29,726 bases of DNA, from NCBI RefSeq assembly GCF_902491705.1, contig NZ_CABUIW010000027.1, forward strand, positions 1 to 29,726, read 5' to 3'. Each line of letters opens with the position of its first letter. The first letter of the stretch is position 1. Shown here one piece after another: positions 14,829 through 21,517 of the stretch. The notes under the pieces were generated by a model. The model saw nothing but the letters and a program-made list of their open reading frames with translations. It did no database searches and was not told the DNA's origin. Origin of the DNA: an uncultured Lactobacillus sp. GTDB lineage: Bacteria > Bacillota > Bacilli > Lactobacillales > Lactobacillaceae. Position numbers and translations under genes: made by a program.

Positions 14829-16079
14829 TTACTTTTTGTTAAAAAATGTATCACGGACCGCATTAATGATTGCGACCTTGTCATGGGCATAAGTTAAGCC
14901 ACCTTGCATATAAACTGCGTAAGGTGGTCTAATTGGACCATCTGCAGAAAATTCGATTGTTGAACCTGAAACGAAGTTACCGGCTGCCATAATGATCTTA
15001 TCTTCATAGCCTTCCATGTGAACAGCTTCAGGGGTTACAAAGGAATCAATTGGAGAGTTCTTTTGTACTTCTTGGACGAATTTCACCATCTTGTCAGGGT
15101 CGTTGAAGATAATCGTCTCAATGATGTCACTACGCTTCTCGTCCCATGCAGGCGTTACATTCATGCCCATTTTGTCAAACAAGGCAGCTGCAAAGATCAT
15201 CCCTTTTTCAGCCATGCCAGTTACGTTAGGTGACAAGAAGAAGCCTTCATAGAAGTCATGCAAATTACCAATTGTTGCACCTTCATCAGTACAACCAGGT
15301 GCTGTTAAAGCAAGTTTGGCATTTTCTACTAAGTCTTTTTTACCGACAATATAGCCACCGGTCTTGGCTAGACCACCGCCAGGATTTTTAATTAAAGAAC
15401 CCGCCATTAAGTCTGCACCATACTCAGTTGCTTCATGCTTTTCAGAAAATTCACCATAACAATTGTCAACAAAGACAATACTCTTAGGGCTAACTTTCTT
15501 AACAAAGGCAATCATTTCTTTAATTTGATCAATAGTAAAAGTCTTTCTAGTTGAATAGCCACGTGAGCGCTGGATAGCTACAACCTTTGGTTGATCACGC
15601 TTTAAGATCTTTTCTGCTTGATCATAATCAACAGTATTTTCATCGTTTAGTGGCACATAAGAGAACTTAACTCCTTTTTCAGCTAAAGTTCCGCGCTTGT
15701 CGTCAGTTAAGCCAATTACCTTCTGCAAAGTGTCATAAGGCATCCCTGTCAAATAAGTTAAAGTGTCGCCAGACTTCAAATTACCATTTAAAGCAACAAA
15801 CAAAGTATGCGTTCCTGAAACAAATTGTGGACGTACTAAAGCATCTTCAGTATCAAAAACTTGAGCATAAACACGATCCAGCTTGTCACGACCGATATCA
15901 TCATCACCATAACCCGTAGAACCGTTTAAATCGGCTTCTGCGACGGCATTATCTTGAAAAGCTTTAAGTACCTTAGCTTGGTTAAAAATGATTTGGTCTT
16001 CGATTTCTGCCAATTTAGGAGCAATCTGCTCATCAACTTCTTTTACAATCTTTTGCAATTTTTCTGGTAAATTATTCAT
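14829..16079 (-). CDS. ynbB: PLP-dependent YnbB/aluminium resistance family protein (methionine gamma-lyase-like)
   Basis: 416-residue fold-type I PLP enzyme of the Alum_res family, related to cystathionine/methionine gamma-lyases. The cofactor Lys is expected at 231 in SLIKNPGGG, with the ring-stacking Asp205 in FVDNCYGEF and the early Gly-rich segment STGYGDDDIGRDKLD near residue 55. The true substrate of this family is not settled; the aluminium label comes from an old phenotype. Start ATG 16079 has GAGGAA 7 bases upstream; the frame opens 17 codons earlier inside miaA without a ribosome site. The ATG overlaps the miaA stop by 8 bases (ATGAATAA), so miaA and ynbB are coupled. Confidence 0.92.
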   Translation of the reverse strand: MNNLPEKLQKIVKEVDEQIAPKLAEIEDQIIFNQAKVLKAFQDNAVAEADLNGSTGYGDDDIGRDKLDRVYAQVFDTEDALVRPQFVSGTHTLFVALNGNLKSGDTLTYLTGMPYDTLQKVIGLTDDKRGTLAEKGVKFSYVPLNDENTVDYDQAEKILKRDQPKVVAIQRSRGYSTRKTFTIDQIKEMIAFVKKVSPKSIVFVDNCYGEFSEKHEATEYGADLMAGSLIKNPGGGLAKTGGYIVGKKDLVENAKLALTAPGCTDEGATIGNLHDFYEGFFLSPNVTGMAEKGMIFAAALFDKMGMNVTPAWDEKRSDIIETIIFNDPDKMVKFVQEVQKNSPIDSFVTPEAVHMEGYEDKIIMAAGNFVSGSTIEFSADGPIRPPYAVYMQGGLTYAHDKVAIINAVRDTFFNKK

Positions 16080-16992
16080 TTTTCCATTCCTCGACTTTTG
16101 CAATAATCTTCTTTTCACAATCAGGATCATTCAACGGATCAAACCAGACAACAGGCAATTGATTTCTAAAATACGTCAATTGCCGTTTGGCATACCGTCT
16201 TGAAGCAGTCTTCAGCTGCGTTATACAGCTATCTAAATCTTCTTTACCTTCAAAATAAGGGAAGAATTCCTTATAAGCAATCGCCTGCAAAATTTGGTGT
16301 TCTTTATCTCGATTTTCATAGATAAACTTAGCCTCATCTAGCATGCCGTGCTGCATCATTTTATCTACACGCAAATTAATTCTGCGATAAATTTCCTGTC
16401 TATCTGAGTTTAATCCAATAATCAAATAATCATATCGCGGTTCAATTTTCTTCTGCTGCTCTGAAAATCTCTTGCCTGTACGGTCAATTACAGTCAAAGC
16501 CCGCATTGTTCTGCGTGAATTTGGTACGGGAATTTTCTTAGCTGCAGCTGGATCTTTTTCATTTAAAACTTGCCATAATTTTTCTGGACCATATTTTGCA
16601 AGATAATCCTCCCACTTTTGAGAAGTACCTCGCTTTTCATCATCCTTTTCGCCTAATTGCATTTTATTAAGCAAGGCATTTACATAAAAGCCGGTACCTC
16701 CAGCTAAAATTGGCAGTTTCCCCTTGGCACTAATTTTTTTAATTGCTTTTTGAGCCTCATCTACAAAATCTTTGACAGAAAATTCATCAAATACTGAGCG
16801 AGTGTCAACAAGATAATGCTTAACCTTAGCTTGTTCTTCTTGCGTTGCCTTGGCAGTTCCAACTTCAACTTCTTGATAAACTTGCATGGAATCGCCCGAA
16901 ACAATCTCACCATTCAATTTTTGAGCTAATGCAATTGCCAGATCTGTTTTACCAATAGCAGTTGGACCAACAAGGGCTAATACTTTTTGCAT
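16072..16992 (-). CDS. miaA: tRNA dimethylallyltransferase
   Basis: Transfers a dimethylallyl group from DMAPP to N6 of A37 in tRNAs that read codons starting with U. 306 residues, the normal length. The P-loop GPTAIGKT is at residues 9-16, followed by SGDSMQVYQEVEVGTAK, GGTGFYVNALL and the C-terminal YAKRQLTYFRNQ motif that contacts tRNA. The frame is open further upstream to 17055, but that part crosses a terminator stem, so ATG 16992 (weak AAGATGA site) is taken. It is the first gene of the miaA-ynbB pair that leads to glnA. Confidence 0.95.
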   Translation of the reverse strand: MQKVLALVGPTAIGKTDLAIALAQKLNGEIVSGDSMQVYQEVEVGTAKATQEEQAKVKHYLVDTRSVFDEFSVKDFVDEAQKAIKKISAKGKLPILAGGTGFYVNALLNKMQLGEKDDEKRGTSQKWEDYLAKYGPEKLWQVLNEKDPAAAKKIPVPNSRRTMRALTVIDRTGKRFSEQQKKIEPRYDYLIIGLNSDRQEIYRRINLRVDKMMQHGMLDEAKFIYENRDKEHQILQAIAYKEFFPYFEGKEDLDSCITQLKTASRRYAKRQLTYFRNQLPVVWFDPLNDPDCEKKIIAKVEEWKNE

Positions 16993-17022
16993 ATAATCAT
17001 CTTTCAATTGTATTTTTATATG

Positions 17023-17066
17023 AAAAAAGCACATTTGGGCAGTTTCTCCTCCCAAATGTGTTTTTC
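17023..17066 (-). terminator. Terminator of the rhodanese-like gene
   Basis: CACATTTGGG (17030-17039) pairs perfectly with CCCAAATGTG (17051-17060), and the flanking A- and T-runs extend the stem. On the minus strand it ends in GCTTTTTTC, just after the gene stop at 17070. It separates this gene from miaA. Confidence 0.9.
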
Positions 17067-17069
17067 AAA

Positions 17070-17471
17070 TTAATATTTAGACTTCTTAGTTCTACCGTCC
17101 CAGGTTTCAAAGCCACCTTTAAGCCAGTGGACTGAAACAAAGCCCTTCTTCTTCAAGAAACGGGCAGCTCTCAATGTAATTGTATTTGAGTCTGAGTAAA
17201 GGTAAACCGGTAAATCGCTTCTAAGCTCATTATATTGATACTTAAGCATTGTATATGGCAAGTTACGTGCACCATCTATATGCTTGCGTTTAAAAGGTTC
17301 TTTTTCTCGCAGATCAATAATTTGTGCCTTACGCATACCTTCTTTAAATTCTTCATTAGTTAATTCGCCACCTAAAGACTTGGCTTGAATCTTATTCCAA
17401 GCCCAAATACCACCGATGACTAAAAGAATAACTAATAATACGGTATCTAAGACAATTAAAAAACTCGACAT
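17070..17471 (-). CDS. Membrane-anchored rhodanese-like protein without the active-site Cys
   Basis: 133 residues. One membrane segment (about residues 5-25) is followed by a single rhodanese domain (about 36-128): IIDLREKEPFKRKHIDGARNLP, then VYLYSDSNTITLRAARFLKKKG and the closing LKGGFETW. In active rhodaneses a Cys opens the loop C-x-x-G-x-R. Here that loop (about 92-99) reads YSDSNTIT, and the whole protein has no cysteine, so it cannot carry a persulfide. It resembles the YqhL/YibN group of the yqgQ-glcK neighbourhood in Firmicutes. A scaffold or binding role is more likely than sulfur transfer. No glcK gene is found next to it. Confidence 0.85.
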   Translation of the reverse strand: MSSFLIVLDTVLLVILLVIGGIWAWNKIQAKSLGGELTNEEFKEGMRKAQIIDLREKEPFKRKHIDGARNLPYTMLKYQYNELRSDLPVYLYSDSNTITLRAARFLKKKGFVSVHWLKGGFETWDGRTKKSKY

Positions 17472-17529
17472 AAAATCTAATCTGCCCTTTCATAAAAACT
17501 TACAAATATAATGATACCGCTAAACTTAT

Positions 17530-17760
17530 TTACTTGCTATTGTTTTTCTCATCTTTCTTTTTTTCATTGAGTTCTTCAATGCGATGCTCTCTGCGCAAAA
17601 TAAGCTTAGCCACCATATAATCATGTTGATCGATTAATCCAGCTTTATTAATATTATCTAGTTCAAGAGCCATTAGTTCAATGTCCCAAATTCTTTTACC
17701 GACATGGACCAAAATCCCATATTTTTCTAAAAGCTGCTGTACATCATATAAAGTCTTCAT
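17530..17760 (-). CDS. yqgQ: YqgQ family protein (DUF910)
   Basis: 76-residue small soluble protein starting MKTLYDVQQLLEKYGILVHVGKR, a close fit to the YqgQ/DUF910 family, which forms a three-helix bundle. Relatives are nearly always found next to the rhomboid gene gluP, as here: the rhomboid stop and this start overlap as TAATG. The Lys/Glu-rich tail is probably disordered. The function is unknown; a role in nucleic acid binding or in the neighbouring glucokinase pathway has only been suggested. Confidence 0.88.
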   Translation of the reverse strand: MKTLYDVQQLLEKYGILVHVGKRIWDIELMALELDNINKAGLIDQHDYMVAKLILRREHRIEELNEKKKDEKNNSK

Positions 17761-18440
17761 TAGAAGTTAATAACCATTCCTGTTCTAACTGTCCAAACTA
17801 CATAAAAAATTAATGCTGCTCCAGCCAAAACGCGCCACTTAGGGTTATAAGATCTCATTACGCGATCGCCTAAAATAATTGCTAACAAAAAGCCAGTAAT
17901 CAAGCCACCGATATGACCCCAAATATCAATTCCAGGGACAAAAATATCAAGAGCCAAGTTAATTAAAGCCAAGACAAAGGCTTGTCTACCTAAAAAGCTA
18001 ATCATTGGGTTATGAATGTTGCGAAGACCAATTGCAGTCATCGCACCAAAAAGGCCAAATAAAGCAGTAGAAGCGCCAGCACTTAAGCCGCGATCAGCAC
18101 TAAAGGCTAAACTGAATAAGTTACCACCAACACCAGCTAAAAGATAGGTCACTAAAAAGCGAGTATGACCCATAATTGGCTCCATGTATTGTCCCATGTA
18201 GTAAATAATCACTGCATTAGAAACTAAATGCATTACGCCAATATGCAAGAATTGTGCAGTAAACAAGCGCCACCATTGTTGACCAACTACAACAGCATAG
18301 TTGTTCATAGCTCCCATTCTCATCAATACGTTTGTATTTTCTGAGCCGCCAAGAAATACTTCGACTAAAAAGACGATCAATAGCACTATTAAAATGCCCA
18401 TTGTCACAATTGATTGTGATAAGTTGATTCTTCGATTCAT
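17760..18440 (-). CDS. gluP: Rhomboid intramembrane serine protease, GluP/YqgP type
   Basis: 226 residues with six or seven hydrophobic segments. The catalytic dyad is visible: Ser124 in GASTALFG and His176 in WGHIGG. The WWRLFTAQFLHIGVMHLVSN segment (about 56-75) is the conserved L1 loop/segment 2 motif of rhomboids. It cleaves membrane proteins within the bilayer. The Bacillus homologue cuts the Mg transporter MgtE and carries extra N- and C-terminal domains, including TPR repeats, which are absent here, so this is a minimal rhomboid core. Start ATG 18440. It is coupled to yqgQ. Confidence 0.92.
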   Translation of the reverse strand: MNRRINLSQSIVTMGILIVLLIVFLVEVFLGGSENTNVLMRMGAMNNYAVVVGQQWWRLFTAQFLHIGVMHLVSNAVIIYYMGQYMEPIMGHTRFLVTYLLAGVGGNLFSLAFSADRGLSAGASTALFGLFGAMTAIGLRNIHNPMISFLGRQAFVLALINLALDIFVPGIDIWGHIGGLITGFLLAIILGDRVMRSYNPKWRVLAGAALIFYVVWTVRTGMVINF

Positions 18441-18475
18441 TTAGCATCCCCTTAATTTCGTTATTTCGATCTATT

Positions 18476-19039
18476 TTAATAGATTTTGTCAGGTGTCACA
18501 ATTGTTTGAATCGGAATATCTGTTTTTTCAACTGGCCACTGTGAACTAGCAAATTGCATTGGTGTATTTACAAGTGAAACGGTCTTAGGATTATATTTAG
18601 CTAAATAGCGATCATAGTATCCACCGCCAAAGCCTAAACGAATATGTGAATCTATTGCAAAAGCTAAACCAGGTACGATAACTAAATCAAGATCGTTCTT
18701 AACTTCCGCATCAGGGTCAGCTATTTCTTCAACGCCAAATTTAGATTTAACTAATTTGCTCATATAAGTGTAGTGAAGAAAATCCATAGCATGATTTTGA
18801 TCTTCCCTAGCCTTAGCTAAGTAAACTTCTTTGCCCTCTTCCCACAATCTGGCAATTAATTCTGAAGTATCCACTTCAAAAGGCAAAGAGGCAGTCACAC
18901 CAATGGTTTGGCTTTTTTCAATCAAATCAGTAGCCATTAGTTTTTCTAATAAGATTCTATCTTCAGCTTTTTTCTCTTTGGTACCAGCAAATTCTTTTAA
19001 TTTATTAATTTGTTCTTTTCTTAATTCTGATTTTTGCAT
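18476..19039 (-). CDS. yqgN: 5-formyltetrahydrofolate cyclo-ligase
   Basis: Converts 5-formyl-THF to 5,10-methenyl-THF with ATP, returning a storage folate to one-carbon metabolism. 187 residues. It carries the family motif LGFGGGYYDRYL (about 138-149), which binds ATP and folate, and an N-terminal helix rich in basic residues (MQKSELRKEQ). The frame runs 11 codons further upstream to 19072, but those codons form the rpmG terminator, so ATG 19039 is taken despite a modest ribosome site (GGACGA). It sits 35 bases upstream of gluP in the same direction. Confidence 0.92.
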   Translation of the reverse strand: MQKSELRKEQINKLKEFAGTKEKKAEDRILLEKLMATDLIEKSQTIGVTASLPFEVDTSELIARLWEEGKEVYLAKAREDQNHAMDFLHYTYMSKLVKSKFGVEEIADPDAEVKNDLDLVIVPGLAFAIDSHIRLGFGGGYYDRYLAKYNPKTVSLVNTPMQFASSQWPVEKTDIPIQTIVTPDKIY

Positions 19040-19050
19040 TTTTTCGTCCA

Positions 19051-19083
19051 AAAACAAAAAAATAGCAGGCACTGAACCTGCTA
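19051..19083 (-). terminator. Terminator of rpmG
   Basis: TAGCAGG (19063-19069) pairs with CCTGCTA (19077-19083) with a 7-base loop. On the minus strand the stem is followed by TTTTTTTG. It lies just after the rpmG stop and before the cyclo-ligase start. Confidence 0.8.
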
Positions 19084-19093
19084 CTTTGGTTTA

Positions 19094-19243
19094 TTACTTA
19101 GTTTCACGGTGAAGTGTTACTCGTCTTTCAACTGGGCAATACTTCTTCAAAGATAAACGTTCCGGATGCTTACGCTTGTTCTTCTTAGATAAGTAACTTC
19201 TATCGCCACATTCGGTGCATTCTAAAATGATGTTATCTGCCAT
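19094..19243 (-). CDS. rpmG: 50S ribosomal protein L33
   Basis: 49-residue ribosomal protein with the L33 signature: CTECGDRSYLSKKNKRKHPERL and then LKKYCP and TLHRETK at the end. Cysteines are at 9, 12 and 36. The usual fourth Cys of the zinc form is Val/Glu here (CPVE), so this is a degenerate or zinc-free version, as in the RpmGB form of Bacillus subtilis. Start ATG 19243 has AGGTGGTGA upstream. It has its own promoter and terminator between pbp2 and the folate gene. Confidence 0.95.
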   Translation of the reverse strand: MADNIILECTECGDRSYLSKKNKRKHPERLSLKKYCPVERRVTLHRETK

Positions 19244-19279
19244 TTCTTTCACCACCTACACTTTTATTCTGACTGTACT

Positions 19280-19308
19280 AGGATAGCATTTTTCAAGCAA
19301 TTTGACCA
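19280..19308 (-). promoter_or_regulatory. Predicted rpmG promoter
   Basis: Minus-strand TGGTCA (19303-19308), a 17-base spacer, and an extended -10 TGC-TATCCT (hexamer 19280-19285). It lies between the pbp2 stop and the rpmG ribosome site. Strong extended -10 promoters are expected for ribosomal genes. Confidence 0.55.
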
Positions 19309-19318
19309 GTATTAATCA

Positions 19319-21427
19319 TTATTTTGTTGAATGAAGTTTAAAATAATCCTGAATCATTGCTTTAGCTACCTGCAAAGTATATGTTCCTTCGCCATCTGGA
19401 TCCAATCCTGGGAAGACAACTGCAACTGCCAACTTAGGATTCTTAGATGGTGCATACCCGATAAAGGTAGCGTTAATTAATTCGATATTGTGCTTTCTAT
19501 TAGGGTGTTCTGCATCGTAGTAGAAAGTTTGAGCGGTACCAGTCTTACCTGAAATTGAAGGCTTAACGTTCTTCAATGGGTGAGCAGTACCCCAGCCGTT
19601 AGTTCCGTGAACTACGCGCCAGAAACCTTGTCTTACAACATTTAATTCATCTTGTGTCCAAGGAATTGCTTGTTGTACATTAGGCTTTTTATTGTAATTG
19701 ATGTAAATCTTCTTACCGTCTTTACTTGTCTTACCAACTGATTGCACGATATAAGGCTGCATTCTGTAGCCGCCGTTAGCAATAGTTGAAACATATTGTA
19801 CCAATTGAATTGGCGTATATGCATCATAGTTACCGTAGGCCAAGTCAAGTACTGAACCAGACAAGATATTACCTTTAGAGTTGAAAGACTTACCTTCAAT
19901 ACCTGAAACTTCACCTGGCAAGTCAACACCAGTCTTTTGGCCTAAACCAAACATCGCAAAGTTTCTACGTAAAATATCAAATGAGTCATTAGGCATATGA
20001 ATGTAGGACTTAGGTACATATTTTGCGCCTACCCATTTCATAGCAAGGTGCATCATGTAAATGTTACTTGAAACTTCAAGAGCTGTTTCTGCATCAAGAG
20101 AACTGAAAGTACCGATTGGGTAAACAGATTTCTTAACTGGAGAACCTAGAAGATAAATTGGTGTATCAGGCAAAGTATTATTAGTTGGAGTAATTACCTT
20201 ATTAATCAAACCACCTGAAACAGTTGCCCCTTTAACAACAGACCCCATAACAAATGATTGGTTGATTACACCTAACGCATTATCAGTAGTCTTACCTGTA
20301 TTAGTATTTCTGCTAATACCAGCAACAGCTAAAAGCGCACCTGTTTTAGGATTCATTGCTACAGCGTATGCACCATTTGAATAGCGAGCTGCGCCGGCTG
20401 ATTCCGCAGAACTATATACACGCTTTAATGCAGCTTGAACTTGCTTTTGATATTTAGCATCAATAGTAAGCATTAAGCTGGCACCAGCTTGACCATTATA
20501 AACGGTCTTAGTTTGCTGAATATTACCGTTAGACTTAGTAGTTACACGGCTAGTTGACTTAGTACCCTTTAAAAGAGGTTCATATTCTTCTTCAAGATAT
20601 GAAGTACCAACACGGTCGTTTCTTGAATAACCATTTCTTAAGTAGTATTGCAAGTTATCACTAGGCAAACCAGATTTTTCAGTTGAAACTGAACCGATGA
20701 TACTTTGGATTGATGAACCATTTGGATATGCTCTTTGCCAATCCGTACCAATACCAACACCTGGAAGCTCTGATAAGTGTTCACCAACTTGAGCAATTTC
20801 TCTATCAGTCAAGCCTTTGTTCTTGATATAGATAGTTGATAAAGTATAAGCTCCAGAAATCTTATTAAAGATCAAAGCAGCAGTCTTCTGCTTCTCAGTC
20901 AATTTCGGATTCATCTTTTCAACATAATCAAGTTCAGCTTGATAAATTTCTGAGTTGGTCTTCTTATTACCATCTGCGTCAACCTTAGCAGATTTAGGAA
21001 GCTGTGCTGAAATCTTGGTATTATTATCTTCATTAGCTAAATAATAATCGGCTACCATTTGCTTTGTTGGCTTTTCATCGGTAATCTTAATATAATTACT
21101 CAACGCATTTGAGATTTGATAAATCTGCGTAGTAGTAGTCGAGGCACTCTTAGTATAAGTAATGGCATTAGTTGCCTTATTTCCTACTAAGACACGCCCT
21201 TTAGCATCATACATTACCCCACGGGGCACTTGATTTGATACAACGGTTGAATCAGACTGTTGCACCTCTGCCTTAAAGCGAGAGCCATATACCAATTGCA
21301 AATATGCTAATTGACCTATCAGCATCGCAAAAAGCACGAGAATAACACCCAGAATGATTCGCATTCTTATTGGAGTTGAGGACTGCTTATTTGAACCAGT
21401 CCCACTATTTTTTCTAAAATAATCCAC
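19319..21427 (-). CDS. pbp2: Class B penicillin-binding protein 2 (transpeptidase)
   Basis: 702-residue peptidoglycan transpeptidase anchored by one N-terminal membrane segment (about 22-45). A pedestal/dimerisation domain follows (PRGVMYDAKGRVL motif near 70), then the transpeptidase domain. The nucleophile is Ser396 in SVVK, SSN is in LEVSSNIYMM, and KTG begins at Lys628 in SGKTGTAQTF. The insertion between residues 120 and 220 is typical of the elongation-type PBP2 of lactobacilli that works with RodA. The start is GTG 21427, preceded by AAGGGA; no nearer ATG fits. It lies upstream of rpmG and diverges from the YfhO gene. The symbol is assigned by type; pbpA or penA are used in relatives. 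Confidence 0.93.
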   Translation of the reverse strand: MDYFRKNSGTGSNKQSSTPIRMRIILGVILVLFAMLIGQLAYLQLVYGSRFKAEVQQSDSTVVSNQVPRGVMYDAKGRVLVGNKATNAITYTKSASTTTTQIYQISNALSNYIKITDEKPTKQMVADYYLANEDNNTKISAQLPKSAKVDADGNKKTNSEIYQAELDYVEKMNPKLTEKQKTAALIFNKISGAYTLSTIYIKNKGLTDREIAQVGEHLSELPGVGIGTDWQRAYPNGSSIQSIIGSVSTEKSGLPSDNLQYYLRNGYSRNDRVGTSYLEEEYEPLLKGTKSTSRVTTKSNGNIQQTKTVYNGQAGASLMLTIDAKYQKQVQAALKRVYSSAESAGAARYSNGAYAVAMNPKTGALLAVAGISRNTNTGKTTDNALGVINQSFVMGSVVKGATVSGGLINKVITPTNNTLPDTPIYLLGSPVKKSVYPIGTFSSLDAETALEVSSNIYMMHLAMKWVGAKYVPKSYIHMPNDSFDILRRNFAMFGLGQKTGVDLPGEVSGIEGKSFNSKGNILSGSVLDLAYGNYDAYTPIQLVQYVSTIANGGYRMQPYIVQSVGKTSKDGKKIYINYNKKPNVQQAIPWTQDELNVVRQGFWRVVHGTNGWGTAHPLKNVKPSISGKTGTAQTFYYDAEHPNRKHNIELINATFIGYAPSKNPKLAVAVVFPGLDPDGEGTYTLQVAKAMIQDYFKLHSTK

Positions 21428-21459
21428 GTAAATCGTCCCTTACTAAAACTGTATGTATT

Positions 21460-21489
21460 TTAACAAAAACTGAACGTTAATTCTACGAT
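21460..21489 (+). promoter_or_regulatory. Predicted promoter of the YfhO gene
   Basis: TTAACA (21460-21465), an 18-base spacer, then TACGAT (21484-21489). It lies in the 90-base gap between the divergent pbp2 and YfhO genes. The match is moderate. Confidence 0.35.
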
Positions 21490-21517
21490 TCTGAACGGAG
21501 CTTAGATAAATTTTAAT

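Noticed and set aside
16993..17055. N-terminal extension of MiaA
   Set aside because: The extra codons are the terminator stem of the preceding gene; the MiaA P-loop is at its usual distance from ATG 16992.
18217..18447. 76-residue minus-strand open frame over the rhomboid gene start
   Set aside because: It is an out-of-frame shadow of the rhomboid N-terminal region with no ribosome site of its own.
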